In this document: positions 12,318 to 22,323 of the stretch, one piece after another
How the letters are laid out: every line of letters begins with the position of its first letter
Position numbering within the stretch: position 1 is the first letter of the stretch
From: Tetraselmis striata
Taxonomy: Eukaryota > Chlorophyta > Chlorodendrophyceae > Chlorodendrales > Chlorodendraceae
Assembly: GCA_006384855.1 (NCBI GenBank)
Contig: VCJN01003359.1
Location: forward strand, 1 to 64,000
DNA length: 64,000 bases
Direction of reading: 5' to 3'
The notes under the pieces: model-generated
Told to the model about the DNA's origin: nothing
What the model saw: only the letters and a program-made list of their open reading frames with translations
The model's database searches: none
Program-made: the position numbers and the translations under genes

Positions 12318-14384
12318 GTGACAGTTTTATCGTCAGCTATTTTTGAGCTCCCTCATGAGCCAGCTCTGGACGTCAATTCCCCTGTGGAATCGGCCGGTGT
12401 TATCCGCGAAGGCTGGCAATTTTGGGACAGCATTACTGATTCAGTCAGAGACAGTCATGTCAGAGACTGGGTCAAGCACGGCTACCGTATGAACTGGGCT
12501 GATGGTCCGGCACCACCCAGCCACCTGCCAAATCACCCTTCCGCGCTGCAGCACCCCGATTTCATTGATGGGCAGATCGCTCTGTTATTGCCGCTGGGCC
12601 ATATCAGAGAGGAACCTATGCGCCCTGTGGTGCTGAACCCTTTGGGTGTGGTCCCCAAACCCCATGGTGGACTCAGGCTGATCTGCGATCAGCGTCATGT
12701 CAACAAACACTTGGTTTACACTCCCTTCAAGATGGAGTCGTTATCTAAGCTGTCAGACCTGGTGAATCCCGGCGACATGCTGACCAGCATGGACCTGACC
12801 CAGGGCTATTACCATGTCCGCCTCCATGACTCAGCTGCGCCTTACAGCGGGTTTGAATGGAGAGGAAGATTCTACACCTGGCGAGTTCTATGCTTCGGGC
12901 TGTCTGATGCCCCTCGCTGCTTTTCTAAAGTCATGGGAGTTCTGGTGCGACACTGGCGCAGTAAGGGCATCAGGATGCTCTGCTACCTGGATGACTGGTT
13001 GTTCATCTCTGGCTCTGTCAGAAAGGCGCATTTAACGACTCAGCAAGTGCTGGCCGATGTTGAGCGCGCCCATGTCAACATCAACTTCAAAAAATCCAGT
13101 CTGCGCCCTAGCCCCACCATCACCCACCTGGGGTTTGATCTGGACACCGTGGCCGGCACCTTCTCTGTGCCTCAGAAGCGATGGGATGCCCTTCAGCTTG
13201 ACATCCAGTCCCTACTGCATGGCCACCGCAAGCGCCACAAAGTCAAGTTCTTGGCCAGCTGTACTGGGAAATTGATTTCCATGGGGCTAGCATTGGGCCC
13301 AGTTTCTCGCCTCTTCTCTAGAGGTCTGTATGCCAACATTGCGCAAGCAGAGCAGTGGGGTCACCACGTTGCCCTCTCTGAGGAATCCCGTGAAGAGCTA
13401 CGGTTCTGGGCCCGAGTGTCTAGGCAGCAGTTTACTGGGCGCATCGTACCTGACCTGGACAGCAAACTGTCCGTTTTTCTGGAGTGTGATGCTTCAGGCA
13501 TCGGCTGGGGCGGTTTAGCCAGACCGACTGATGGCAGCTCAGACCCCGTCGCGAAAGCTCACGGCTTCTTCCTTCCGTGGGAACGCGTCGAGTCCTCGAC
13601 ACACCGTGAGACTCGTGGTCTGCTCTTCGTTTTGAAGTCCCTGTCACACCTGATCGCAGGCAGACGAGTGCAAGTCCATGTAGATAACAAAAGTATGCTA
13701 CCGGTTTGCCAGCACGGCTCTCGCTCGAGCCTGTCGCTGAACTCTGTCGCTCAACAAGTCTACCTCTTGTGTCTCTCCTTGGGAGCATCTCTCTCTATTG
13801 TGTGGGCGTCCCGGGATGAGAATCCGGACTCCAATGAGATTTCCAAGATGCTCGACAAAGATGACTGGCAACTGCTGCCCAAGTTTTTCCGGCGCCTCAG
13901 CCTGAAGTGGGGCATCCACCATGTCGACCGGTTCGCATCCGACCTGAACCATCAAGTACCGAGATTCTACTCACGGTTCTGGTGCCCAGGATGCGAAGGA
14001 GTCGATGCTTTCAGCCATTTCTGGGGTGGTAGTGTGAATAATTGGATTAACGCTCCGTTTAGCTGCATTGGCCGAGTTGTGCGCAAGCTGAAAGCTGACC
14101 GCGCAGTCGCTACAATCATAGTACCGCTATGGCCTAGTCAGTCCTGGTGGACTTTAGTAGCTCCTGACGGTAGGCACCTGGCTGACTGTGTGGTCGATTG
14201 GGTCATGCTCGACAGCGGCGAGGAGCTATTCAGTTCTGGCGAGGGCAGTGGTAACAACCGCCCGAGCTGCTCCAGAAGCTGGCGCGTCCTTGCTCTGCGC
14301 ATCGACTGCCGGCCCAACGCGCGGCGCACCCCAGCACACCATCGCTGCCTCCACCCGCAGTGGTGTGACAGTCACGGCCCATGA
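12318..14384 (+). mobile_element. DIRS element reverse transcriptase / RNase H ORF
   Basis: The frame holds a DIRS-type reverse transcriptase (LICDQRHVNKH, SMDLTQGYYHVRL, CFGLSDAPRCFSKVM, CYLDDWLF) followed by RNase H (FLECDASGIGWGG, VHVDNKS) and a long C-terminal region. The true start is uncertain: the frame opens without an ATG, so read-through or splicing from the preceding ORF is possible, as known in this order. Confidence 0.88.
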
Positions 14385-15526
14385 GTCAGCCATCACCCGT
14401 GGGTGTACATCCGCCTGGCCGTGTAACCCGGTGGCTCCCTCCGATGTGGCCGGCACATCTATGTTTAATGCTTTGATCTCTTTAGCTCCACAACAGTGGG
14501 CTGCTGGCTCTAATCGTGGCTATGCCTACATATGGAATCACTTTGTGATATTCTGCGAGGCTCGGACACCTCCCATGTGCCCAATGCCAGCAGCCCCGAT
14601 TGTGGTGGCTATGTTTTTACAAGCTCGGTTGGACGCCCGTTCTACCAGCAGCTATTCAGTGATCAGGTCTGCGTCTGCGGCTATATCGCAGATGCATCGG
14701 CTGAATATGCATCCCAGTCCTACCTTGTCCCCGTGTTGCACCTCTGTCCAGGCGGCAGCCAAGCGCACCCTGGGGCTCGCCGTGAAGAACGCCAAGGAGC
14801 CCTTCGCATGGTCTGACATCGAGAAGCTGGTCCGCCTTCGCTGCAAGGACGACTCAGGTATTTGTTCCTGGATAGTGGCAGTTGCCGCAGCCGTCAGTTT
14901 TGCCGGCTTCTGCCGCTACAGCGACCTCCGGGTCCTCCGGTGGGAGGACGTTTCCTTCCTCCCGACTTACCTGGAATTCCGCTTCGTGAAGCGCAAGAAC
15001 GACCAGCACCGCCTGTGTGGCAAAGTGCGGGTCGCCAAGATGCACGGCGCCGTGGTGTGCGTATATGGACTCCTGCGACGGTACCAGGCAGTCATGATCC
15101 GCTGGGCAACACCCACCCTGCCAGTGTTCCCGGGGTTCAGCGGCACAGTCCTACGGCACAAGGGCGAGCTAGGGATGGTTCCCTCATCCTCCCCTATTGA
15201 GTACCCCACATTCAGACGCTACCTCGCACGGTGGTTGGGCCCGCTGCTCACCCCTGCGATGACTGAATCCGCTTTCCTGTCCCGATTCGGCACCCAGTCC
15301 AGCCGAAGTGGCGGCTAACGCAGACATCCCGTTCGCAACATGGGGCCAGCATGGTGGCTGGAAGTCAACCTCTGCTCAGCTCCGCTATATGGGGCTGGAT
15401 GAAGAGCACGTTCTTTCCGTGTCGCGAGCGATCATGTCACTTGCCGAAGAGGACGAACTGGACGATGGTGACGGTGACGGTTCACCATCCGACACTGACT
15501 CGAATCCCTCCCGGGAAGCAACTTAA
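14188..15526 (+). mobile_element. DIRS element tyrosine recombinase region
   Basis: The region overlaps the end of the reverse transcriptase ORF. It has an N-terminal core-binding part, a middle with SFAGFCRYSDLRVLRWEDV (the first conserved Arg box of phage-integrase-like recombinases) and the terminal WGQHGGWKSTSAQLRYMGLD box with the presumed nucleophilic Tyr. An acidic Asp/Ser tail follows. This domain replaces integrase in DIRS-order elements. Confidence 0.82.
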
Positions 15527-15670
15527 GTCCCGTCCTAGTGGCAATTTATACCGTACTGGTGATGCCCCATCCCTGTGTCTGTACCTAATTGATTGTAATT
15601 CCCTGTGTATCTTGTCTCGCTTATGTCCGTGTACGGGCCCCACCAGACCGGCCACTGTTCTTTCATCTGT

Positions 15671-15737
15671 TGGATCTTTCGGTCCCAGCCGACCCCGTAC
15701 ATTTTGATGCAAAATCTACGCTGTCTAGCTGCGAAAA
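15671..15737 (+). repeat. DIRS element repeat B1
   Basis: This 67-bp repeat, from tggatctttcgg to agctgcgaaaa, is identical to B2 at 16295-16361. It overlaps the first bases of A2. Confidence 0.88.
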
Positions 15738-15934
15738 GTGTAGGGTTTCCTTGAGAGGAACGACCTAGGAAACCCTGGTTTTCGCAGCGCCGTCAGGGTT
15801 AAGTGACGACCCTGCCGGCCCGGTACGCCAGTACCGGCCGGCGCCGGTCCGGCGGCGCCCTTTAACCGAGTATAAAGGGCGGCCGCGGACCGGGGGCGCC
15901 TTCAGTTGTTGGAAGGCACCCGACTATATTGTCT
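15733..15934 (+). repeat. DIRS element repeat A2
   Basis: This 202-bp repeat is nearly identical to A1. It follows B1 directly, giving the B1-A2 junction expected for a PAT/Ngaro-like element. Confidence 0.88.
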
Positions 15935-16294
15935 CCCACCCACCCGCCCGGAGACAATTATTCGCTTGTGTAGTACGTTTCCGGATGCTGCTCGATTTAG
16001 ATTAGGGATAGTCTGGTTAGTTGTGAAAGCACCTGAGGTGGGGAGTGAATATCATTTTGATATACGTCATCCCACAGGGGTGTTGCGTGTCCGATAAGCC
16101 CAGGTGCGGCAGCAATTAGTCAGGCTTTCCCAGCATCTTAACCGTGATGAGAGGCCGAGAGCAGCATAGCGGAATGTACTGTCCTGATGAGCCACGTGAT
16201 CGCTGGTGGCATGTAATTTACAAACACCGGCGGGGGCTCGGGACGCGCGGCGCCTTTCCGGACACCATCCGGTCTGGCGGCCCCGTACCAGTCG

Positions 16295-16361
16295 TGGATC
16301 TTTCGGTCCCAGCCGACCCCGTACATTTTGATGCAAAATCTACGCTGTCTAGCTGCGAAAA
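16295..16361 (+). repeat. DIRS element repeat B2 (right end)
   Basis: This is an identical 67-bp copy of B1, ending in gcgaaaa. The left end of the element starts with gaaaa, so both ends share the short word at which a circle would close. B2 is separated from A2 by 360 bp that have no other copy in the window. Confidence 0.82.
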
Positions 16362-17572
16362 CCATACCTGACTTCTGGAAAGGACCAATTTTGGACCAAA
16401 ACACGCTAAACCCACTGCTAGCCAGGGCACCCTAGGTCTTTCAAGGGCGTGAGCCCGGCGGCTTAACCCTCATGGGTAGGGCTTGTAACGCACCAGTGGG
16501 CATGATGGTGTGGTGTTACCTGGGTCCGCACCAGCCGGCGATTGATGGGTGCATGTTGACCAAATCAGCCAAATCGCCGCGGTGCGAAAGCACTGTTCGA
16601 CCGCACCACCCCTTTTGAGTCGAGGTGGGTCCGCACCAGCCGGCGATTGATGGGTGCATGTTGACCAAATCAGCCAAATCGCCGCGGTGCGAAAGCACTG
16701 TTCGACCGCACCACCCCTTTTGAGTCGCCTCGACCGCCCCCCCACGGCTCCACCCGCCTCCCACGTCCCTAGACTGGCTGCCGTCGACCCCTAGACCGCT
16801 TGGTGCGTGCCATTTGTCGCGTGGTGCGCGAGACCGTCGGTGAGGAGCTCGTGCAGCTAGCGATTGCTACAAAAGCCTTACACACGGCTAGCGGCAAACG
16901 CGCGGCGACTACTCCATCGGCCAGGCCCACCCCGAAACGGGCCCGCACGGCGCTGCGCGACGTCACCAACCGCCCCGAAGCAAGCAGTCGGGGCCAGTGC
17001 TAGGGAGGTGGGTTTGGGTGCGCTACTCGCCGCAACGGGCTTGTTGGGCACTGCCGCGGGAGTTTCGGGCGGCGAGATCGGCTACGAGGTGGAAATGCCC
17101 CTACATCGGCACATCCGGTGCCGCGAGTGGCCAGCCGACACCGTCCCGCGGTGTGGCAGAGCCTACGGACGGGCCTGGGGACGATTCCCGACTTCCTCTG
17201 AGCGGAGATGGCGAGTAGGAGGGCGGCACATGCCACTTGGTGGTGCTGTCCAAAAGTAGTGTCTGGCTGGGTTTTTCACCAACCCTGACCACCAATCGTA
17301 GCGGCGCCGGCCGCCCCCCCTACCCGGCCGACTCAGCTGCCACCGACCCAGCAGTACCTGTACACATACCCTGGCTTGGGTTAGAGGGTGTGTGCCCTAC
17401 CTAGAGTTGGACCAGTGTAAGGAGGCATGTAGGCCGTTTCCCCCTTAAGCTGTCCAAGCCACTGTCTTGGCTCGCTAGCTAGTTGCTCTTGGTTCTGTTT
17501 GTAGTGCGCATACGTTAAAGCCCTGATGTAAGAAAAAAGAAACTATATGTACAGGTACGGTGATGATAGGGA
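16362..17572. other. Interval between the two retroelements
   Basis: This interval contains the tandem duplication above, then GC-rich sequence with no supported gene. A short open frame at 16800-17003 encodes a basic, Ala/Arg/Thr-rich peptide (KRARTALRDVTNRP) of unknown meaning. Before the Copia LTR, 17493-17536 resembles 57557-57600 and contains gatgtaagaaaa. TGTAA is the poly(A) signal of green algae, so this may be the 3' tail of an old transcript-derived element. Confidence 0.4.
16521..16727. repeat. Perfect 102-bp tandem duplication
   Basis: Units 16521-16622 and 16626-16727 are identical, separated by agg. Each starts tgggtccgcaccagccggcg and ends ccccttttgagtcg. Confidence 0.92.
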
Positions 17573-18060
17573 TGTCGGAGGGAGATTATTGAAATGATGG
17601 CTGAGTGGCATTGTCACTATAGTGGAAGAGTCGGCGAGAGTCGGCACGCATGCGTCGAGTCACGTCGAGTGCCAGCAAGCAAAGTGCAAGTTGCAAAAGC
17701 AAAGGGCTGATGTGAGCCGTGGGCGATGGACGAAAGGTAGTCGCTGTCGCCGTGGTGATGGCTGAGTGGCACTGTCACGAGAAAGGGTGAGTCGGAACAT
17801 TTCTGGGAAGCAGTTGACTGAATTACAAGGAGCGGAGGCTGGGCAGGCAATTTATACCAGCTGGCTAGGTGTCAATCAGGAAGGACACCTCTCCGTCTAA
17901 GAAGGCCAACTGGCCATGCTTTGGTAACAACTGGGTGCCGTACTTCAGCCATACGGTCCAAATTAGGCACATGTACGGCAGCCAGCTGTTCACTGGAAAA
18001 ATGCGGATTTCACAGGGAGAAAAAACGGATTCAGGGTACCGGGGTACCCTGGGTCCAACA
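17573..18060 (-). repeat. Copia LTR (3' in element orientation)
   Basis: The LTR is 488 bp, opening tgtcggagggagattattg and closing ggtccaaca on the plus strand. It matches 21812-22323. Confidence 0.92.
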
Positions 18061-18067
18061 CCCCTCC

Positions 18068-18580
18068 TCAGTCTGTGGAATCCCGCGGGCGCATGACTGA
18101 TGGCGGCAGAGGCGCAACGCAAGGCTCCTCGGATGACCCCATCAGGAAAGCGCGGAACTGAAGAAAGGTAGTCAGCGGCAGCGTTTCACCGAAGAAGTCG
18201 GCCAGGTGGGCCGAGGTAGGCGTGTAGTGCATGTAGATGATGCCATCTTGGTAGAGTTGGACCGCATACTGAAACCGGAGGTCAATGTGGCGTTGCGCGC
18301 CTGTAATCATACCATGTTGCACCTGGACGATGCATGCGTGGTTGTCTCCGCATACTTGCACCGGGGCAGCAGTGGGGTGGCTGAGCTTGGCGCAAACGAA
18401 CGTGAGTAACCGCCAGACATGTGCAGACCACGCAGAGCGCCACGTACTCCGCTGCGGCAGTAGACATGGCCACGCTGCCTCCGAACCTTGGATGCCTGCG
18501 GCAGGTCGTAGAGTGCCTCAACGGGATGCCAAGCCCGGTCCTTACGGCCACAGCCGAGGGGGAGGTAGTCATAGGCATAG
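18068..18580 (-). mobile_element. Copia RNase H remnant
   Basis: The translation shows the Copia RNase H signature (STAAAEYVAL, corresponding to the family's S-EAEY-AL box) and the C-terminal segment with HYTPTSAHLADFF (family: K-T-.-QLADIFTK). It lies directly beside the LTR, as in Ty1/Copia elements. Confidence 0.72.
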
Positions 18581-18589
18581 GTCTCGCCG

Positions 18590-18900
18590 GTGGTGAGTAG
18601 ATTGCCGCGAACGATCACGACGGCCTCGCGCTTGATGATGTTGCCATCCTCGTGCTGCGCCGCGAAGGCCCACGCCGTCTGTTGAATGACCGCTGACTCG
18701 TTGTCGCGTCGAAGCTCAGGGACGTTGACCCAGACGAAAAGTGCCATCGTGGTGATAGAGTTGATTCATGGACTTCTTCCAGTCATCGGGGCGAGTGCTG
18801 GAGATATCCTCCTGGTAGTTGCGCGGCGCCGTGGACACGCGGACAGTGGGTGCTGGTAGGGCGAGGGCTGTCAGCCGCGCTGAGCGGGGGCGCACAACCG
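18590..18900 (-). mobile_element. Copia reverse transcriptase remnant
   Basis: Short stretches match the start of Copia reverse transcriptase (PDDWKKSM, then QTAWAFAAQHEDGNIIKREA, then EALYDLPQAS). The central catalytic part is not recognisable. Confidence 0.55.
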
Positions 18901-19179
18901 CCACGATCGCGGATGCCACTAGTGTTGGGGGGTAGTCGCTGAGGTCGACGTAATGGGAAGTCAGTTATGCATGTTTGCTTGTGTGAGGAGTTGACCGTGG
19001 CGTCCCCCTCCTGATGGTGCGGAGGGTGCTGCTCGTTGTGATGTGGAGCTGGGGGCCCTTCTTGCGCCGAAGCAAGCGCCACCGATGGCAGCATGGGTGG
19101 CGGTGCGTGGGGGCCGTCCTGCTGGCCCGAGGGTTGAAACGCGTCCATCAGGTAGTCGGCGTTGGAGAACCGAAAGGCC

Positions 19180-19727
19180 GGCATAGAGAGAGGCGGGGTC
19201 TTGCGCCCGGTAGCCGGGTTGCAGTAGATGCGGCAGCCACTGAAGGGGCCGGGGTCGGCGAGCTTGATGGCGGCGACGTTGTTGCCGCGGCTCCGGATGT
19301 CTTGCGGTTGAGCGATAATGGTCCACAGAAGGGTGTCGCGGTGAGCCGCCGAGCCGAAGGACGCCGCGCGCACGATGTTGCATGCGCCAAGTGAGGAAAG
19401 TACTTCAGGTAAGGCCAGCGCGTCTAGAAGATTCTGCACAATGTAGCGCACTGGTGTAGGCTGAGAAAACAGGTAGAAACGGATGAAACTGATGACTGAA
19501 GCAAAGGCCCGAGAGCGATGGTCTTGCCAGCCAAGGCGTGAATCGGCGCGCGACCATGGTTGACACGGTGGGCCTGACACGATGAGGGTGACCGGACGCA
19601 TGGTCTCTAGCGCCGCGATGGTGATGTCGTTGACGTCCATGGGGGCCTGGCATGACAGTCCTGAAACGCTTAAGGGGGCAGACGGTCCGGGTACTTGTCG
19701 CTGAAGACATGTAGGCGATGCGTCCAC
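19180..19727 (-). mobile_element. C5-cytosine DNA methyltransferase-like domain inside the Copia element
   Basis: The open segment contains VTLIVSGPPCQPWSRAD, a clear motif IV (the PCQ loop with the catalytic Cys) of C5-cytosine DNA methyltransferases. It is preceded by DVNDITIAALE, which fits motif III. About 45 residues later PVRYIVQNLLDAL sits where motif VI belongs, and about 35 residues further SFGSAAHRDTLLW resembles motif VIII, in the style of DNMT3/DRM enzymes. Order and spacing fit the family. The enzyme family methylates cytosine at C5 using S-adenosylmethionine. Retrotransposons that captured such domains are known from dinoflagellates and charophyte algae. Whether the copy was ever active cannot be judged here. 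Confidence 0.68.
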
Positions 19728-19805
19728 ATAATACGAGCCTCGGGCGACGGGTCGGCGCCGGTGATCTTGTGGATGGTGAAGGCATATTCTACCAGAGCCT
19801 CTACT

Positions 19806-21356
19806 TTAGAATGATGCCGATGGGCCATGACATGGCGAAAAGAGATGGTCGATAACCAGAGAGGTTGGCAGCGGGAGGATCGGCGCAGTGGTGAGGAGCG
19901 GTAGTGTTGGTGGCGGGTCGCCACGCAGTGCGCCTTGCTCCGCATGAAGGATGTGGGGTGCCAACGCCGCTGAGGCTGGGAATGTGGGTGAGGCGAGGCA
20001 TAGGGGTTGGGCTGGGGTGGGGACAAGTTGAGGACGTTGCCAATTGATGTCGAATAGGTGGATGGGGGGATCGAGGGGGTAGGGATGGGAGTAAATGTTC
20101 CAGCGGGGGGGGAGGGGGGGGGGGATGTCGGGGGTATCGAAGATCGAGATTGCGTCGCGGTGAGGGCGGGAGTGGTGAACACGCCATGAGTGTGAGAACG
20201 GGGACTCGAAGTCGTCATAAGAGTCGGAGTAGGGGACGTGCCAGGGTTTATGTAAGTCATCCTCCGCGCTGTCCTCGCCCTCCCCCTCTTGTGCTCCGGT
20301 GGCTGCCCCTCCTGGGGCGGTGGTGGTGCAGGTGAGCACAACGGGCATGCCGCTGTGCTGTGGTGCCAACGAGGACACACCCATTAACGGGTAGGCCTCA
20401 TGGCATCCGGTCGGCTGCTGGTCGGAGTCGTTGTTGGCCGGGTGATGTTCCTGGGGGTAATGTCCGGCCGGGGAGACGAAGCCGAATGGCTGGTGATGGC
20501 GCTGCATGTCGTCGTTGTCGCTCTGGGTGGGCCAATATTGCTGCCGCTTAGGCATGTTTTGATGGTTGTAGTCGTTGCGCAAGTTATGGGTATAGTTGTC
20601 GTTTACGTGACGCTCCGCAGGCGCGCGTTGACAGTGACCATAGCTAGGGTTGTTCACGGTGCTGGGTGGGGCGCTGTCACCCAGGAGACGCAGGCCGTTG
20701 GCATGGCGCCTGGCCATACACTTTTGCTGAGTATGGCCTGGACGGTCACACCTGTTGCAGACGATGTTGGGCCTGGTGGCATGTAGTTGGTCCTTGGGGT
20801 CGCAGGAAGTGAGGGTTGGCGTGCGTGAACGGGCGCGGTGCTGACGCTGACGCGTGCGCGCCTCCATGTTCTGTCCGGCACTTATGATGGTTGCCAGCCT
20901 CTTGTTGACATTGGTTACCGAGATGGTGGCGTCGACAATGTGATCGTATGCTGGGTGAAGTCCTAGGATGAGGTGGTTGTTGGCCACGTACTCGAAAGTC
21001 CACTGGCCATGTGCCTTGCGCAACAAATTCCAGAGGTCCCGGCAGCGGCGAACGTAAACCTGGACCGGTTCATTTGGGAGCTGGCCTGCTGTGATTTCTT
21101 CCTCCAAGCGCATGCGCTTCTCTATGGCCGAGCCCTGGAGTTCAGTAAATAGGGCCGTCCATGCTGCATATATATCCACAGTACATGTAGTCCATGCTGA
21201 TGTTGTCGACGATGGCCAGTGCCATGGGATAATTCGCTGTCGCGTGGCGCATGGCTGCCAGAAGAATGAGCTGCTCATGGTGTGTGCCTTTTCCCTTGGT
21301 GGTGTATAGGTTGCCGGCGCTGCCGAGGGAGATCTTGACGGCCTGAGCATTATCAC
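19806..21356 (-). mobile_element. Copia Gag-like ORF
   Basis: This frame of about 516 residues has the UBN2/Copia-type Gag core (AIEKRMRLEEEI, YVRRCRDLWNLL, LILGLHPAYDHIV) and a CCHC zinc knuckle (CNRCDRPGHTQQKCMARR). A long His/Pro/Asn-rich C-terminal extension follows. It lies next to the 5' LTR in element orientation. Confidence 0.8.
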
Positions 21357-21811
21357 GCGTAGAGATGTTCTGGTCCCACACGGGGACCGTCGCGAGGTCG
21401 AGTGTCAGCTTTACTGCAGACGGCTTGATCCATTGGATGTCATTGGAGTCACTGTATGGCGCACCGTGCATGCTGAAAGCGCCTTCAGAACTGGCTGGTA
21501 TCACTGTCACTAAAGTCAGGCGGCGGTGGATCGTTGCCTGGTCCTTTTTGACCGCACTCCTCCCAGCTAGATTAGGCAGAGGGGTGTTCATCATGCCGGT
21601 GGTGATGCTGGTAGACATGGTGGAAGGATGGCGCACATATCGTGGAAGATGTATAGAATTGTAGGGGTGGGCGGATGGGAAGAAAAGTCTCGTCGCACGT
21701 CGCCGTCGATCGTCGAAAGCTGTCGAGGGTCGAGATACACGCAGGTTGAAGCCTATGGCAGGCGTCGAGCACGGGGCAAGACGTCGAAGCAAAGGAGAGG
21801 GCCCAAAAACC

Positions 21812-22323
21812 TGTCGGAGGGAGATTATTGAAATGATGGCTGAGTGGCATTGTCACTATAGTGGAAGAGTCGGCGAGAGTCGGCACGCATGCGTCGAGTC
21901 ACGTCGAGTGCCAGCAAGCAAGGTGCAAGATGGAAAAGCAAAGGGCTGATGTGAGCCGTGGGCGATGGACGAAAGGTAGTCGCTGTCGCCATGGTAGTGG
22001 TGGCTGAGTGGCACTGTCACGAGTCAGAAAGAGTGAGTCGGAACATTTCTGGGAAGAGCAGTTGACTGAATTACAAGGAGCGGAGGCTGGCAATTTATAC
22101 CAGCTGCCTAGGTGTCAATCAGGAAGGACACCTCTCCGTCTAATAAGAAGGCCAACCGGCAAAGATGCCTAGGTGCCATGCTTTGGTAACAACCGGGTGC
22201 CGTACTTCAGCCATACGGTCCAAATTAGGCGCATGTACGGCAGCCAGCTGTTCACTGGGAAAAATGCGGATTTCACAGGGAGAAAAAACGGATTCAGGGT
22301 ACCGGGGTACCCTGGGTCCAACA
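21812..22323 (-). repeat. Copia LTR (5' in element orientation)
   Basis: The LTR is 512 bp and matches 17573-18060 apart from scattered changes and a few short indels, with the same TG...CA ends. Confidence 0.92.

Larger units (their letters stand above)
10517..16361 (+). mobile_element. DIRS-type tyrosine-recombinase retroelement (PAT/Ngaro-like), nearly whole
   Basis: The element has the split direct-repeat plan A1, ORFs, B1, A2, B2 typical of PAT/Ngaro-like members of the DIRS order. Its parts in order are a Gag-like ORF with a zinc knuckle, a reverse transcriptase/RNase H ORF and a tyrosine recombinase region. A1 (10517-10721) and A2 (15733-15934) are almost identical, and B1 (15671-15737) and B2 (16295-16361) are identical, so the insertion is very young. 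The A repeats open with a long inverted repeat (gaaaa..tagggtttcc against ggaaaccct..ttttc), which is expected where a recombinase joins the ends of a circular intermediate. The element looks nearly whole, with about one break. There is no LTR and no integrase of retroviral type. Age and family are inferred from repeat identity and domain order. Confidence 0.88.
17573..22323 (-). mobile_element. Ty1/Copia LTR retroelement carrying a DNA methyltransferase-like domain, broken
   Basis: Two LTRs, both starting TG and ending CA, bracket a 3.75-kb interior read on the minus strand. The parts in order are a Gag with a zinc knuckle, a C5-cytosine methyltransferase-like segment, a short part of the reverse transcriptase and the end of RNase H. 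I do not recognise an integrase, and the interior is much shorter than a complete Copia element. It is therefore broken, with several breaks and lost segments. The LTRs are clearly alike but differ by substitutions and several short indels, so it is older than the DIRS element next door. Target-site duplications are not convincing. Confidence 0.85.
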
